Shown here one piece after another: positions 24,751 through 34,518 of a DNA stretch of 49,935 bases (its first letter is position 1; each line of letters opens with the position of its first letter). The DNA comes from an uncultured Ruminococcus sp. (lineage in GTDB: Bacteria; Bacillota; Clostridia; Oscillospirales; Acutalibacteraceae). A program made the position numbers and the translations under genes. Under the pieces are notes generated by a model, which saw only the letters and a list, made by a program, of their open reading frames with translations, had not been told where the DNA came from and did no database searches. The stretch is taken from contig CADAYJ010000043.1 in the NCBI GenBank assembly GCA_902792115.1, forward strand, positions 1-49,935, in the 5' to 3' direction.

Positions 24751-24945
24751 TATTCCTCTCGAATAAAGTTTTCGTCTTCCTTACAAATTGTTTGCCTTTT
24801 TTTAGTGCAAATTGATCATATATCAAAAAAACATTAACTATTTTGGTACACAAATAGTTAATTCATTCAAAAAAGCGTTCAAAGCGTGCCTCGCAGCTCT
24901 GCCGCGCCAAGGACGCTGCCGCCGCATTTTTCATACAAAAATGTA

Positions 24946-24979
24946 CAAAAATAAGCGCCCCGCCGTTGAGCGGAACGCT
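24946..24979 (-). terminator. Terminator of the VanW gene
   Basis: Minus-strand AGCGTTCCGC pairs with GCGGGGCGCT (24954-24979), followed by TATTTTT (24946-24952). It starts 11 bp after the VanW stop. Confidence 0.75.
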
Positions 24980-24989
24980 TTGACCGTTA

Positions 24990-26672
24990 TTATTCTTCTT
25001 CGCCGGGATCCTCTTCCGAGTAATCCTCCGTGATGTCCCCGGCGTCGTTGCCGCCGTCCTCCGGGAGCGCTTCGTCCTCTTCGCCCTCCGTGCTTTCGCC
25101 GGCCTCGTCGCCGCTTTCGTCGCTGTCCTTGGGCTTCTCGGCAGGAGCGGGTGCTGTCGTTCCGTCCTCCGCCTGCTTGTCCGTAAAGACGCGCTTGAAG
25201 ACGTAGCCGCTCGGCATCTCCTCGTAGTTGTAGCTCGTGCCGCCGCCGTTGGAGTAGAAGGACGCCGGCAGATCCTCCGTCTTGACGATCTTGCCGCCCT
25301 TGTAGTAGTTTCTCTCGGCAGCCGCGCCGAAGCCGTTTCCGGACGCGCCGGTGTACCACGACGTTGTGCATATCTCGTCATACTCCGTCGGGCGGTAGCC
25401 GTAAATAAACGCATTGAGCGCCGCGCCGTCCATATAGCAGATGAGGTAGATCTCATGCTGCGTGTCGTTGCGGAACTTCATGTCGATGTTGCCGTAGTCG
25501 ATCGCGGAGTCGATACCGATCGGAACGTATACGGAAGGCCATGTGTGAGGCTCGCGCTCAACGACCGTCATGTCGGCTCTGATCGCCGCGTTGTAGATCG
25601 TCGTCGCCGCCTGGCAGATACCGCCGCCGATACCGTCCGCGGAGCGCCCGTTGACGATAACGCCGGCCGCGTAGTAGCCGTTCTCGGCAAGGTTGGAGTT
25701 TCCGGTGTGCTCGTTGAAGGAGAACACCTCGCCGGGGCGGACGATAGTTCCGTTCATCGTCTCCATCGCGGTCATCATGTTCATGTTGCCTGCCCACGTA
25801 TTGCCGGAGTATGTCACGTACTGCGAGATCAGCACGAGGTTCTTTTTGAGGTCTGTAAGCGTGATGGTCGGCTCGACGTTCGTCATTTCGCCGATCAGAT
25901 CCGCCGTATACTGCTCGTTGTTGATGAGCGTCGAAAGCTGCGTCGTGAGGTCGTCCTCGTCAAGCTGCTCGCCCATAACGCCGTCGGCAAAGGTGAACAT
26001 ATCCGCCGTGTTCTCTCGCTCGGGATCAATGCTCAGAACGTGAGCGTCCTGCATCGGAACATTTACCTTTTCCGCAACAGCCTTGCTCGCCGCCCTGACG
26101 GAATCCTCTCCGAACGTCATTGTGATCGGATAATCCTTCTTCTCGGAGCTTTTGAGCTTCGTTCTGTTGTCGCTCGTAAGAATACCGCGAAGATACTCGC
26201 TGTATTCGTAAGCCTCATTGAGCGCCTCGATCGTATTGAAGCCAAAATCGAAGTCGTCCTCGGTGAGGTAGACGATCTTGTCGTTGCATTTTAACGTGTA
26301 GCTCATCGAGGGTATCATCTCGGATTCCTCGATCATGAGCATATCGCGCGCAGCCTTCATCGTCTGTCCGCCGAGATCAACGCCTGCGACCGATATGCCC
26401 TCCAGAAAGATACCCTGCGGCGCCGCAAGCTCCTTTTCGCTTTGCTTCGTGGCGATGAACGCCTCGTGGGTATCATTTTCAAAAAGCCCCATGCTCGCAG
26501 AAGACACGATAACTCCTATGACGAGTATCGCCGCCGCTGCCATCAAAGGCAAGCCAACGCCGAAGCGCCTGCGCCTGACGGGAGACTGCTCTTCGGCCGC
26601 GTGGCGCGCGCCTGAGCCGGCACGTTCCGAAACTTCTGTTTCGGGAGCGTTCCCTTTCATTTCGTTATTCAT
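24990..26672 (-). CDS. VanW family cell-surface protein (YoaR-like)
   Basis: I start at the ATG at 26672 (MNNEMKGN), which follows AGAAGGA; an upstream TTG is weaker. The ~560-residue protein has a cytoplasmic N-terminal tail, one membrane helix (about 38-62) and a large extracellular part. The first half (about 90-280) resembles the putative peptidoglycan-binding repeat of YoaR-like proteins. The VanW domain (about 290-440) is recognised by RPGEVFSFNEHTG, the GGGICQAATTIYNAA segment and NDTQHEIYL. The last ~75 residues are acidic and repetitive, ending DPGEEE. VanW occurs in vancomycin-resistance clusters but its chemistry is unresolved; no van genes are nearby, so resistance should not be assumed. 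Confidence 0.88.
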   Translation of the reverse strand: MNNEMKGNAPETEVSERAGSGARHAAEEQSPVRRRRFGVGLPLMAAAAILVIGVIVSSASMGLFENDTHEAFIATKQSEKELAAPQGIFLEGISVAGVDLGGQTMKAARDMLMIEESEMIPSMSYTLKCNDKIVYLTEDDFDFGFNTIEALNEAYEYSEYLRGILTSDNRTKLKSSEKKDYPITMTFGEDSVRAASKAVAEKVNVPMQDAHVLSIDPERENTADMFTFADGVMGEQLDEDDLTTQLSTLINNEQYTADLIGEMTNVEPTITLTDLKKNLVLISQYVTYSGNTWAGNMNMMTAMETMNGTIVRPGEVFSFNEHTGNSNLAENGYYAAGVIVNGRSADGIGGGICQAATTIYNAAIRADMTVVEREPHTWPSVYVPIGIDSAIDYGNIDMKFRNDTQHEIYLICYMDGAALNAFIYGYRPTEYDEICTTSWYTGASGNGFGAAAERNYYKGGKIVKTEDLPASFYSNGGGTSYNYEEMPSGYVFKRVFTDKQAEDGTTAPAPAEKPKDSDESGDEAGESTEGEEDEALPEDGGNDAGDITEDYSEEDPGEEE

Positions 26673-26716
26673 ACTTTTTCCTTCTTTTCTTCTCTCTTTT
26701 TCTGTCAAAAAACTTT

Positions 26717-26790
26717 AGGAGACACTGATTAAATCGAGTGCCAAAATTGCGCCGTCAGATTTCGCGGCAAATTGGACGAAAGAGCCGCCG
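26717..26790 (+). repeat. Interspersed repeat family A, copy upstream of vanW-like gene
   Basis: GGAGACACTGATTAAATCGA followed by GTGCCAAAATTGCGCCGTCAGATTT in part, then CAAATTGGACGAAA, matches the other copies for about 70 bp before diverging into a GGTCTCC/GGAGACC hairpin. It lies in the 530-bp divergent gap 26673-27203, which otherwise holds only the promoter at 27076 and no gene. Confidence 0.7.
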
Positions 26791-27075
26791 GGTGCGGGTC
26801 TCCGGGGGAGACCTCTCAGCGTATTCAGACACATAATAATAATACTCTATCTGTCAGCCTTTGTAAAGCGATTTCGAGATTACAAATTTGTCATTTTTTG
26901 TCGAAAAAGAACCGATCCGAACCTCCCCGACAATAGTCTTCCCCGAAACAATACAAATCCTCGCGGAAGGCTCAGCCTTTTTTTCACACGGTCACGCTGC
27001 GTTCGGCGTTTTTTACAGTGAAACTCACCGCGCGGAGTAAAATAAAAGCTAAATCATAAAAAACAAAAATATGTG

Positions 27076-27104
27076 TTGAAATGTTTGCAAAAATTCAGTA
27101 TAAT
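27076..27104 (+). promoter_or_regulatory. Sigma-A promoter of the ABC transporter operon
   Basis: TTGAAA (27076-27081) and a perfect TATAAT (27099-27104) are separated by exactly 17 bp. The predicted start is near 27111, leaving a ~93-nt leader before the TTG start codon. Confidence 0.85.
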
Positions 27105-27203
27105 CTAATGTGGAAGAATTTTCCGTTCCCGGCAGGCGGTCTGTTCCGCCCTGCAGAAGGTTTTGACTTGAAAAGAAAAGCAATGTAAAGGAGAGTTTCC
27201 GAT

Positions 27204-28109
27204 TTGGCTATCATCACATTGGACAAGGTTTCCAAGTATTACACAAAAAGGCCGGCGCTCGGTGACACGACCTTTGTAGTTAATGAAGGCGATTTCTTCG
27301 GTATCGCAGGTCCGAAAAAGAGCGGCAAGAGTACGATCATCAACCTTGTTATGGATTTCGTAAGGCCGACGAGCGGCGCGATCACCGTTATGGGGCAGAG
27401 ATCCACTCGGCTTTCCGTCGATCGCAAGCAGAGCATCGGCTTCATGCCCTCAAATCCGACGTACTGTGAGACGATGAAGGCGATCGACGTCGTAAAGACG
27501 GCGGCTAAGATCAAGGGCGTCACGGACAGCGAAGCGGTGATGTCGCTGTGCAAGCATTTCAACGTAGACAGGAACAAGCGCGTCGGCAGCCTGCCGCTTT
27601 CGTGCAGAAAGAAGATCGCGATCGTTATCGCGCTGATGGGCAGCCCGAAGCTGGTTATAATGGACAACGCCTTCGTCGCGCTCGACAAGGATACTAAAAA
27701 CAAGCTCGCGCATTACCTGCTCGACCTCAACAAGGAGGGCGTTACCGTCGTGATAAGCGACCGCAATATCGACCTGCTCCAGCAGATCTGCTCGCGCATC
27801 GCCATCATGAGAAAAGGCTCGCTGCTTGAGATCTCCGAAAAGAAGGTGCTTCTCAAGAGCGACACAAGACGAGTAAGCGTCAAGACGAGCGAGGATCTCT
27901 CCGCGCTCTACACGCTCTTCCGCATAACGGAGGTCACGGAGGACAACGGCTACATCTCGTTCCTCTACAAAAAGGATATCAACGATCTTATCGGCGCGCT
28001 CGCGCATTATCGTCTCGACGACCTCCAGATCACGCTGCCGTCGCTCGGCGACGCTCTCGTAAGGTATTACGAGAAAAAGCTGGAGCAGGAAAACGGAGGT
28101 GAAAACTGA
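27204..28109 (+). CDS. ABC transporter ATP-binding protein with degenerate catalytic motifs
   Basis: Translation starts at a TTG ten bases after AAAGGAG and gives 301 residues. Walker A is acceptable (GPKKSGKST), but the signature reads LPLSCRKK instead of LSGGQ, the Walker B segment reads LVIMDNAFVALD so the catalytic Glu is Asn, and the H-loop His is replaced in VVISDRNIDLL. Nucleotide binding may survive, but normal hydrolysis is doubtful. The C-terminal ~90 residues are a helper domain typical of ABC-2 exporter ATPases. It overlaps the permease start by one base, so they form one transporter or a signalling derivative. The substrate is unknown. Confidence 0.88.
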   Translation: MAIITLDKVSKYYTKRPALGDTTFVVNEGDFFGIAGPKKSGKSTIINLVMDFVRPTSGAITVMGQRSTRLSVDRKQSIGFMPSNPTYCETMKAIDVVKTAAKIKGVTDSEAVMSLCKHFNVDRNKRVGSLPLSCRKKIAIVIALMGSPKLVIMDNAFVALDKDTKNKLAHYLLDLNKEGVTVVISDRNIDLLQQICSRIAIMRKGSLLEISEKKVLLKSDTRRVSVKTSEDLSALYTLFRITEVTEDNGYISFLYKKDINDLIGALAHYRLDDLQITLPSLGDALVRYYEKKLEQENGGEN

Positions 28110-28936
28110 TGAACGATTACTTTTCCATGCCGCTTCTCGGCTACAAGATCAAGGGCAGAACGAAGAATATCATCATCTGGTCAACGATCTCGCTGTGCCT
28201 TTTCATTCTTATCATAGTCATGTTTTCAAATATGCTCAGCGCAGGTCTGCCGGACTTCATCAGCGATATGCTCGCGTCCGTACCCGGCTCCGTTTCCGGC
28301 AGCTCAGGCCCCGTTGAAACGCCCGACTTCAAGGACTTCGGCGTAAACTTCGGCCTCTGTATGCAGCTAATGCTGATCGTCGGCTGCATCTACGCAAGCT
28401 ACCTCGGCGCCTCGGCGCACACGAACGGCCGCGGAGACAGCGACGTCACGTTCGTCTTCTCCCTCCCCGTTTCAAGGATCTGCGCCGTTCTCACGAGCTA
28501 CGCCGCTCAGCTTGCGACGCTCTTCTTCTACAACGTCGTGACGGCTCTCGTTTCCGTCGCGGTGCTTTACGCAAACAACAAGATGTCGTACCTCGGCAGA
28601 GTTTTCCTCGCCGTCGGCGCGTTCTTCCTGATCGAGATCATCTACCTTTCGATCTCCTTCCTGCTTGCGACGTTCATGAACAGCGGCTCGCAGGCTTCCT
28701 CGATCTCCGCCGTCGTCGTTACGGTGACGGTGCTGCTCGGCATTCTCGGCTCCACTGCAAAGGCGCTCTCCGTTCTGAAGCTCCTTTCGCCGTACACCTA
28801 CGTCAGCATCTTCGGCATCATCACCGGAGAGAGCAGAATGTACGTCGTCGGGATCGCGGCAGGCATTCTGATAGTCGTTGTGAGCCTCGTTATCAGCTGC
28901 GCGCGCTACGACAGGATCGACCTTATTCTCGACTGA
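28109..28936 (+). CDS. ABC-2 type transporter permease
   Basis: The 275-residue protein has six likely membrane helices (about 27-47, 85-105, 125-150, 155-180, 190-225, 245-268), the ABC-2 permease layout seen in bacitracin/lantibiotic exporters and membrane-stress transporters. The segment GRGDSDVTFVFSLPVSR between helices two and three is the usual coupling region. It is translationally coupled to the degenerate ATPase. The substrate cannot be inferred. Confidence 0.85.
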   Translation: MNDYFSMPLLGYKIKGRTKNIIIWSTISLCLFILIIVMFSNMLSAGLPDFISDMLASVPGSVSGSSGPVETPDFKDFGVNFGLCMQLMLIVGCIYASYLGASAHTNGRGDSDVTFVFSLPVSRICAVLTSYAAQLATLFFYNVVTALVSVAVLYANNKMSYLGRVFLAVGAFFLIEIIYLSISFLLATFMNSGSQASSISAVVVTVTVLLGILGSTAKALSVLKLLSPYTYVSIFGIITGESRMYVVGIAAGILIVVVSLVISCARYDRIDLILD

Positions 28937-29006
28937 TATCAAGCCCTTCGCTCGGCGGAGGGCTGTTTCAATAGTAATCATCAATATTTTTTGGAGGTAC
29001 AAAGCA

Positions 29007-29435
29007 ATGAACACTGCACGCAGAAATGCTCTGATAGTAAAGATCATACTTTTTATCACCTTCGGAATTCTCGGCAGCGCCTTTGCCTTCGGCGCACCGG
29101 CTATCCTCCACGCCCTTACTTCCGGCTACACGGAGGAGGTGAGCGCACTGATCACCGACTGCACCGCTCACGACGACGACGGCACAACGATGTACTCCGC
29201 CGTATACGAATTTGAATACGACGGCAAGACGTACACCGTAACGTCAAGCACCTCTACGAGCTGGGAGCCGAAGATCGGCGATACGGTGGAGCTAAAGATC
29301 AACCCCGACGATCCGAACAAAACGTACGAGCCGAAGGTCGGCAATATTATCGTGAGGATCTTCTGCATAGTCGGCTGCGTATTCATCGCGATCGGCGTGA
29401 TCGCGCTCCTTATCCCGTTCCACAAGTGGGCGTGA
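29007..29435 (+). CDS. DUF3592 membrane protein
   Basis: The 142-residue protein has an N-terminal membrane helix (about 9-36), an extracytoplasmic beta-rich domain (about 40-110: TAHDDDGTTMYSAVYEFEYDG, GDTVELKINPDDP) and a C-terminal helix (about 112-136). This is the DUF3592 pattern; the function is unknown. A GGAGG ribosome site precedes the ATG. It is 70 bp downstream of the ABC permease on the same strand and may share its transcript. Confidence 0.8.
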   Translation: MNTARRNALIVKIILFITFGILGSAFAFGAPAILHALTSGYTEEVSALITDCTAHDDDGTTMYSAVYEFEYDGKTYTVTSSTSTSWEPKIGDTVELKINPDDPNKTYEPKVGNIIVRIFCIVGCVFIAIGVIALLIPFHKWA

Positions 29436-29478
29436 TACAGCTTAACAGATCACATTTTCACAAGCAGAGGTGGGCAGC

Positions 29479-30702
29479 GTGCGCGTAACGGGCATCGTTT
29501 CGGAATTCAACCCGTTCCACAACGGGCACAAATATCTTGTGGAGCGCGCAAGAGCGAACGGCGCGACTCATATCGTCACCGTCATGGGCGGCGATTTTCT
29601 CCAGCGCGGCAACTGCGCCGTACTCGGCAAATACCGCCGCGCGGAGGCAGCCGTCGCAGGCGGCGTCGATCTTGTGCTGGAGCTGCCTGCCGTGTTCGCC
29701 TGCGCGAGCGCCGAGAGGTTCGCAAGGGGCGCTGTATCCACTCTGCGCGCCTGCGGCTGCGTGGACGAGATCTGCTGCGGCTCGGAGAATATGCCGCCGA
29801 TGCAAAGTATGCTGCGTGCGGCGGAGCTGCTAAAAAGCGCGGATCTTTCGGAATACCTGAAAAAGGGCTTCAGCTACCCGCGCGCCGTCTCTGCGGTGTT
29901 TGAGAAATCGGGCGACGAACAGGCGGCCGGGATACTCCGATACCCGAACGACGTTCTGGCATTTGAATATTTCAGGGAGGGCATGGACGATTTTGATTTC
30001 CTTCGTATCCGCCGCACCGCGCCTCACGACGGGGATATTTCGGAGGAAGACCGGGACGCAAACTGCGCATACCACGATTTCTCGGGCGCAGATGAAAAAT
30101 ATATCTCCGCCTCAGCAATACGAAAAATGATCGCAAGCGGAGGCGACTGGCGCGCCTACGTCCCCGAAACTACCGCGAGAATAATCGACAGCGCCGTCCG
30201 CGAGGGCTTATGCCCTGCCGGCTACGAAAACAACGAGCGCGGCGTCGTCTCCGTTCTTCGCCGCATGACTTCCGACGAGCTGCGCGCCCTGCCCGACGTT
30301 TCGGAGGGGCTTGAAAACAGGCTTTACCGCGCGGCTCACGAGAACGACACGCTCGGCTCCATCATCGCGGCGGTCAAGTGCAAGCGGTACACTCACGCGC
30401 GCATCTGCCGCATCATCGCGTGCGCCTACATCGGAATAACGGCAGTAGCGGCGCAGAGCGAGCCGGAATATATCCGCGTCCTCGCGTTCGGCAGGCGCGG
30501 CACCGAAATTCTGAAGCAGATGAAAAGCACGGCGAAGCTGCCCGTGCTTATGACGGCGCGCGATTTCGCAAGGCTCCCCCCTTCCGCGCGGAGAATGCTC
30601 GATACCGACCTTCGGGCAGCCGACCTCTTCGGACTCTGCACCCCTGCGGTGCAGCCTTGCGGAGAGGACTACTATCGGGGAGCGGTAAATCTCGACGCAT
30701 AA
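29479..30702 (+). CDS. tmcAL: tRNA(Met) cytidine acetate ligase TmcAL
   Basis: I start at the GTG at 29479 (VRVTGIVSEFNPFHNGH), spaced eight bases from AGAGG; the family begins at this point. The 407-residue protein has the nucleotidyltransferase HxGH-like motif FNPFHNGH, then MGGDFLQRG and the LELPAVFACASAERFA segment, all typical of TmcAL/YlbM. The enzyme activates acetate with ATP to form N4-acetylcytidine at the wobble position of elongator tRNA-Met. It heads a run of translation-related genes (hflX, prfA, threonylcarbamoyl synthase). Confidence 0.93.
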   Translation: MRVTGIVSEFNPFHNGHKYLVERARANGATHIVTVMGGDFLQRGNCAVLGKYRRAEAAVAGGVDLVLELPAVFACASAERFARGAVSTLRACGCVDEICCGSENMPPMQSMLRAAELLKSADLSEYLKKGFSYPRAVSAVFEKSGDEQAAGILRYPNDVLAFEYFREGMDDFDFLRIRRTAPHDGDISEEDRDANCAYHDFSGADEKYISASAIRKMIASGGDWRAYVPETTARIIDSAVREGLCPAGYENNERGVVSVLRRMTSDELRALPDVSEGLENRLYRAAHENDTLGSIIAAVKCKRYTHARICRIIACAYIGITAVAAQSEPEYIRVLAFGRRGTEILKQMKSTAKLPVLMTARDFARLPPSARRMLDTDLRAADLFGLCTPAVQPCGEDYYRGAVNLDA

Positions 30703-30778
30703 ACAAGGGAGCAGCCCAACAGATAACGCCCCGCGGGATCTGATCAGCGCTTTCCAAAAAACGATCCGGGAGGTATAT

Positions 30779-32041
30779 ATGGAACTTCACGAAAATGAAC
30801 AGAAGCCGCAGAGAGCGCTTCTGATAAGCGTAGACTACGGGACATTTGACGCCGAGGCGTCTATGGAGGAGCTTTACGCCCTCGCAGAGAGCGCCGGAGC
30901 GGAGGTCGCCGGATCTATGATACAAAAGCTCGACAAGCCGGTCGCCGCGTCCTACGTCGGAACCGGCAGACTTGAGGAGATAGCGCAGCTGTGCGAGGGC
31001 GGCGGCATTGACCTGATAATCGCCGACGACGAGCTGTCGCCCGTTCAGATAAGGACGATCGAGGACGCGACGGACGTCCGCGTTATCGACCGCACGATGC
31101 TCATTCTCGATATCTTCGCCCTGCGCGCCAACTCCAAGGAGGGCAAGCTGCAGGTAGAGACGGCGCAGCTTCGCTATATGCTGCCAAGACTTACGGGCAA
31201 GGGCGTCCAGATGTCGCGCCTCGGCGGCGGCATCGGCACGAGAGGCCCCGGCGAGACGAAGCTCGAGACGGACCGCCGCCACATCAGGCGAAAGCTGGAG
31301 GCTCTCGAGGAAAAGCTCGACGAGATCGAGAAGCGCCGCGAGCAGCTTCGCAAAAGGCGCAAAAAGGACGGCGTTATCACGGCGGCTATCGTCGGCTACA
31401 CGAATGCCGGCAAATCGACGCTGATGAACTATCTCACCGACGCCGGCGTTCTGGAGAAGGATCAGCTCTTCGCAACGCTCGATCCGACGTCGCGCGCATT
31501 GAAGCTGCCGAACGGCGTAACGGTCATGCTTATAGACACCGTAGGCTTCGTGCGCCGTCTGCCCCACCACCTTGTAAAGGCTTTCCGCTCGACGCTCGAG
31601 GAAGCCGTAGCCGCCGACATCATCATAAACGTCTGCGATGCGTCCAGCGAGGAGGCTCTCCTTCACCTCGACGTAACGAGAAAGCTGCTGGAGGATCTCG
31701 GCTGCGCCGACACACCGATCATCACCGTGTTCAACAAGAGCGACCTCGTTCACGGCTCCGGCGCAATAACGGGCATCTCGGACGGCGTCCGCATCAGCGC
31801 GAAGAAGGGAACGGGCATCGAAGCGCTGCTGACGGCGATCGAGGACAACCTCCCCGTGAGAATGCACCGCGTGAAGGCGCTCCTGCCGTTCCGGAGTGCC
31901 GGACTTACGGCGGAGATACGAAAAACAGGCACGCTCTTCTCGGAGGAGTACACCGCCGACGGCATTGAGATCGACGCTCTCGTTGACGACAGAATGTACT
32001 CCCGGCTTGAAGAATTCGACCGGGCAGGCAGCGCTCGGTAA
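30779..32041 (+). CDS. hflX: GTPase HflX
   Basis: The 420-residue protein has the N-terminal HflX subdomain (about 10-180) with the conserved GGGIGTRGPGETKLETDRR segment, then a coiled region, and a G domain with GYTNAGKST, DTVGFVRRLPHHLV and NKSD. HflX binds 50S/70S ribosomes and splits stalled or heat-damaged ribosomes. A GGGAGG site precedes the ATG. It fits the translational theme of the operon. Confidence 0.96.
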   Translation: MELHENEQKPQRALLISVDYGTFDAEASMEELYALAESAGAEVAGSMIQKLDKPVAASYVGTGRLEEIAQLCEGGGIDLIIADDELSPVQIRTIEDATDVRVIDRTMLILDIFALRANSKEGKLQVETAQLRYMLPRLTGKGVQMSRLGGGIGTRGPGETKLETDRRHIRRKLEALEEKLDEIEKRREQLRKRRKKDGVITAAIVGYTNAGKSTLMNYLTDAGVLEKDQLFATLDPTSRALKLPNGVTVMLIDTVGFVRRLPHHLVKAFRSTLEEAVAADIIINVCDASSEEALLHLDVTRKLLEDLGCADTPIITVFNKSDLVHGSGAITGISDGVRISAKKGTGIEALLTAIEDNLPVRMHRVKALLPFRSAGLTAEIRKTGTLFSEEYTADGIEIDALVDDRMYSRLEEFDRAGSAR

Positions 32042-32054
32042 GGGAGGGATCGCC

Positions 32055-32249
32055 GTGGATATTCGCGTCGGCGACGTGATTACACTGAAAAAGAACCACC
32101 CGTGCGGAGAGAAGCAGTTTCTCGTCACGAGAGCGGGTATGGATTTTAAGATCAAATGCCTGGGCTGCGGCAGAGAGGTCATGGTGCCGCGGTCAAAAAT
32201 AGAAAAAAATATCAAGAAAATTCTTCACCAAGGAGAAGGCAATGTTTGA
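32055..32249 (+). CDS. DUF951 family small protein
   Basis: The GTG at 32055 follows GGAGGGA and gives 64 residues ([18 protein letters not shown]). The protein has the DUF951 pattern KKNHPCG, then [15 protein letters not shown]. The conserved Cys residues suggest a small OB-like or zinc-binding fold; no activity is established. It is tightly packed between hflX (14 bp) and prfA, whose start it overlaps by 8 bp. Confidence 0.88.
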   Translation: MDIRVGDVITLKKNHPCGEKQFLVTRAGMDFKIKCLGCGREVMVPRSKIEKNIKKILHQGEGNV

Positions 32250-33318
32250 AAAGGTAGACGTTTTTGAAAAGCGGTACGAGGAGCTGAACGTCAGGCTCTA
32301 CGATCCCGAGGTCGCTTCAAGCGCGGACGAGTACGCCGCGATAATGAAGGAGCTTTCGGAGATAACGCCGATCGTCGAAAAGTACGGCGAATACAAAAAT
32401 GCCGCAAAGACGGCGGAGGACGCGAAGCAGATGCTGTCCTCCGAGACGGACGCCGAGATGCGCGAGCTTCTCAGCGAGGAATTAAAGGAATCCGAAAGCC
32501 TTGCGGCAAGCTGCGCCGAGGAGCTGAAAATACTCCTCCTGCCGAAGGATCCGAACGACGACAGGAACGTCATCGTCGAGATACGCGCCGGGGCAGGCGG
32601 CGAGGAAGCGGCTCTTTTCGTCGCGTCCCTGTTCAGAATGTACTCGATGTACGCCGAGAAACGCGGCTATAAGACGGAGCTTATAAACGCGAACGAAACG
32701 GAGCTTGGCGGCTTCCGCGAGATCTCCTTCATGGTGCAGGGCAGCGGCGCATATTCGCGTCTCAAATTTGAAAGCGGCGTTCACCGCGTTCAGCGCGTTC
32801 CCGACACCGAAAGCCAGGGGCGCATACACACCTCGACGGTAACCGTCGCTGTTCTGCCCGAAGCGGAGGAGGTCGAGCTTGATATCAACCCTGCCGACCT
32901 TAAAATCGACACGTTCCGCTCCAGCGGCGCCGGAGGTCAGCACATCAACAAAACGTCCTCCGCGATCCGCATCACTCACCTGCCTACGGGAATGGTCGTG
33001 GAGTGCCAGGACGAGCGAAGCCAGTTCAAGAACCGCGACAAGGCGATGAAGGTTCTGAAAAGCCGTTTGCTCAATGAAAAGCGCGAGGCGCAGTCGTCGG
33101 CGATAGCGGCAGAACGCAGGGCGCAGGTCGGCACAGGCGACAGAAACGAGCGCATCCGCACCTACAATTTTCCGCAGTCGAGAGTCACCGATCACCGCAT
33201 CGGGCTTACGCTCTACAAGATCGACCAGATAATCAGCGGCGACCTCGACGAGATCATCGACGCGCTTATCACAGCCGACCGGGCGGCTAAGCTCGAAAGC
33301 GAACAGCCTGCACCCTAA
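32242..33318 (+). CDS. prfA: Peptide chain release factor 1
   Basis: The 358-residue protein is full-length class I RF. The GGQ tripeptide that triggers peptidyl-tRNA hydrolysis is at 231-233 ([14 protein letters not shown]), and the anticodon-like recognition loop reads RVPDTESQG, matching the PxT pattern of RF1 (UAA/UAG) and not the SPF of RF2. The ATG follows AAGGAGAAGGC and overlaps the DUF951 stop. The methylase gene prmC, often adjacent, is not in the window. Confidence 0.97.
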   Translation: MFEKVDVFEKRYEELNVRLYDPEVASSADEYAAIMKELSEITPIVEKYGEYKNAAKTAEDAKQMLSSETDAEMRELLSEELKESESLAASCAEELKILLLPKDPNDDRNVIVEIRAGAGGEEAALFVASLFRMYSMYAEKRGYKTELINANETELGGFREISFMVQGSGAYSRLKFESGVHRVQRVPDTESQGRIHTSTVTVAVLPEAEEVELDINPADLKIDTFRSSGAGGQHINKTSSAIRITHLPTGMVVECQDERSQFKNRDKAMKVLKSRLLNEKREAQSSAIAAERRAQVGTGDRNERIRTYNFPQSRVTDHRIGLTLYKIDQIISGDLDEIIDALITADRAAKLESEQPAP

Positions 33319-33363
33319 GTTCACGATTCTTTTACAGAATTACAACACGGGGTAAATAAAGAA

Positions 33364-34518
33364 ATGGTTAAATACAAGGGTGTGAAATGTGAGCTTTTCA
33401 AGCATTATTTCACATCAGACGACAAAACGCATCAGAAGCTGACGTCTTCGCAGGACATTGAAAAGACACGCAAGGAGCCTTTCAATGCGCCGGATACCAC
33501 ACCGGGCGATGAAAAAGATCACCCAAAGAATATAGAAACGGTCGGCGCGGCGCTTAAAGGCGGCGCGCTTGTCGGCATACCTACGGAGACGGTCTACGGT
33601 CTCGCCGCGAACGCGCTTGACGGCGCAGCCGTGAAGAACATCTTCGCCGCAAAGGGCAGACCGGCAGACAATCCGCTGATCGTCCACATCTCGGATATCT
33701 CGCAGATCGCCCGGTTTTCGCTCGTCAGGGAGATACCCGAAAGCGCGAAGAAGCTCATGGAGGCGTACTGGCCGGGCCCTCTCACGATCATCATGAAAAA
33801 GGGCGTCGTTCCCGACGAGGTGACGGCAGGACTTGACACCGTCGCGGTGCGCTTTCCGTCGCACCCCGTCACGAAACGGATCATAACGGCCGCCTCTGTT
33901 CCGCTCGCGGCGCCCAGCGCCAACACGTCGGGAAAGCCAAGCCCGACTACTGCTTACCACGTTTTCCACGATCTCAGCGGCAAAATACCGTACATCATCG
34001 ACGGCGGCGCGTGCGAGGTCGGCGTCGAGTCAACCGTTATCACAGTGGCAGGCGATACGCCTACGCTGCTGCGTCCGGGCGGCATAACGCTGCCGCAGCT
34101 CGAAGCGGCGGTCGGTCACGTTGACGTCGCGGACGCCGTGCTGAACAAGCTCAGGGACGGCGAGACGGCGGCAAGCCCCGGAATGAAATACAAGCACTAC
34201 GCGCCGAGCGCCCGTATCGTTCTGATACGCTCGGGCGACGAGGCATATATAAATTACGTAAACGAACGCGCCGCAAAGGGTACGGCGGCTCTCTGCTACG
34301 ACGAGGACGCCCCGAGGCTTCGCGTCAAAACGTACACATACGGCGCGAAGAACGATTACGCCGCACAGTCGAACAGACTCTTCACCGTTCTCCGCGCGAT
34401 AGACAGCGACGGCGTAAAGACTGTCTACGGCCGCTGCCCCGAAACGACAGGGCTTGCAATGGCCGTCTACAACAGGCTGATACGCGCCGCGGGATTCGAG
34501 GTGATCGAGCTTGCGTAA
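33364..34518 (+). CDS. L-threonylcarbamoyladenylate synthase (Sua5/YwlC type)
   Basis: The 384-residue protein has an N-terminal polar extension (about 1-55) that is unusual, then the YrdC domain (about 56-240: GALVGIPTETVYGLAANA, KGRPADNPLIVHI, VPLAAPSANTSGKPSPT, VESTV) and a C-terminal Sua5 domain (about 270-384). It makes threonylcarbamoyl-AMP from Thr, bicarbonate and ATP for the universal t6A37 tRNA modification. The ribosome site near the ATG at 33364 is weak, so a later start cannot be excluded. Its stop overlaps coaE. Confidence 0.92.
   Translation: MVKYKGVKCELFKHYFTSDDKTHQKLTSSQDIEKTRKEPFNAPDTTPGDEKDHPKNIETVGAALKGGALVGIPTETVYGLAANALDGAAVKNIFAAKGRPADNPLIVHISDISQIARFSLVREIPESAKKLMEAYWPGPLTIIMKKGVVPDEVTAGLDTVAVRFPSHPVTKRIITAASVPLAAPSANTSGKPSPTTAYHVFHDLSGKIPYIIDGGACEVGVESTVITVAGDTPTLLRPGGITLPQLEAAVGHVDVADAVLNKLRDGETAASPGMKYKHYAPSARIVLIRSGDEAYINYVNERAAKGTAALCYDEDAPRLRVKTYTYGAKNDYAAQSNRLFTVLRAIDSDGVKTVYGRCPETTGLAMAVYNRLIRAAGFEVIELA

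Noticed and set aside
24990-26672. Vancomycin-resistance locus
   Set aside because: Only a VanW domain is present. vanA/B ligase, vanH, vanX and the vanRS regulators are absent.
30548-32215. Minus-strand open frame of 555 codons opposite hflX
   Set aside because: It overlaps tmcAL, hflX and DUF951, all well-supported families. The product resembles no known protein and looks like GC-rich third-codon-position shadow coding.
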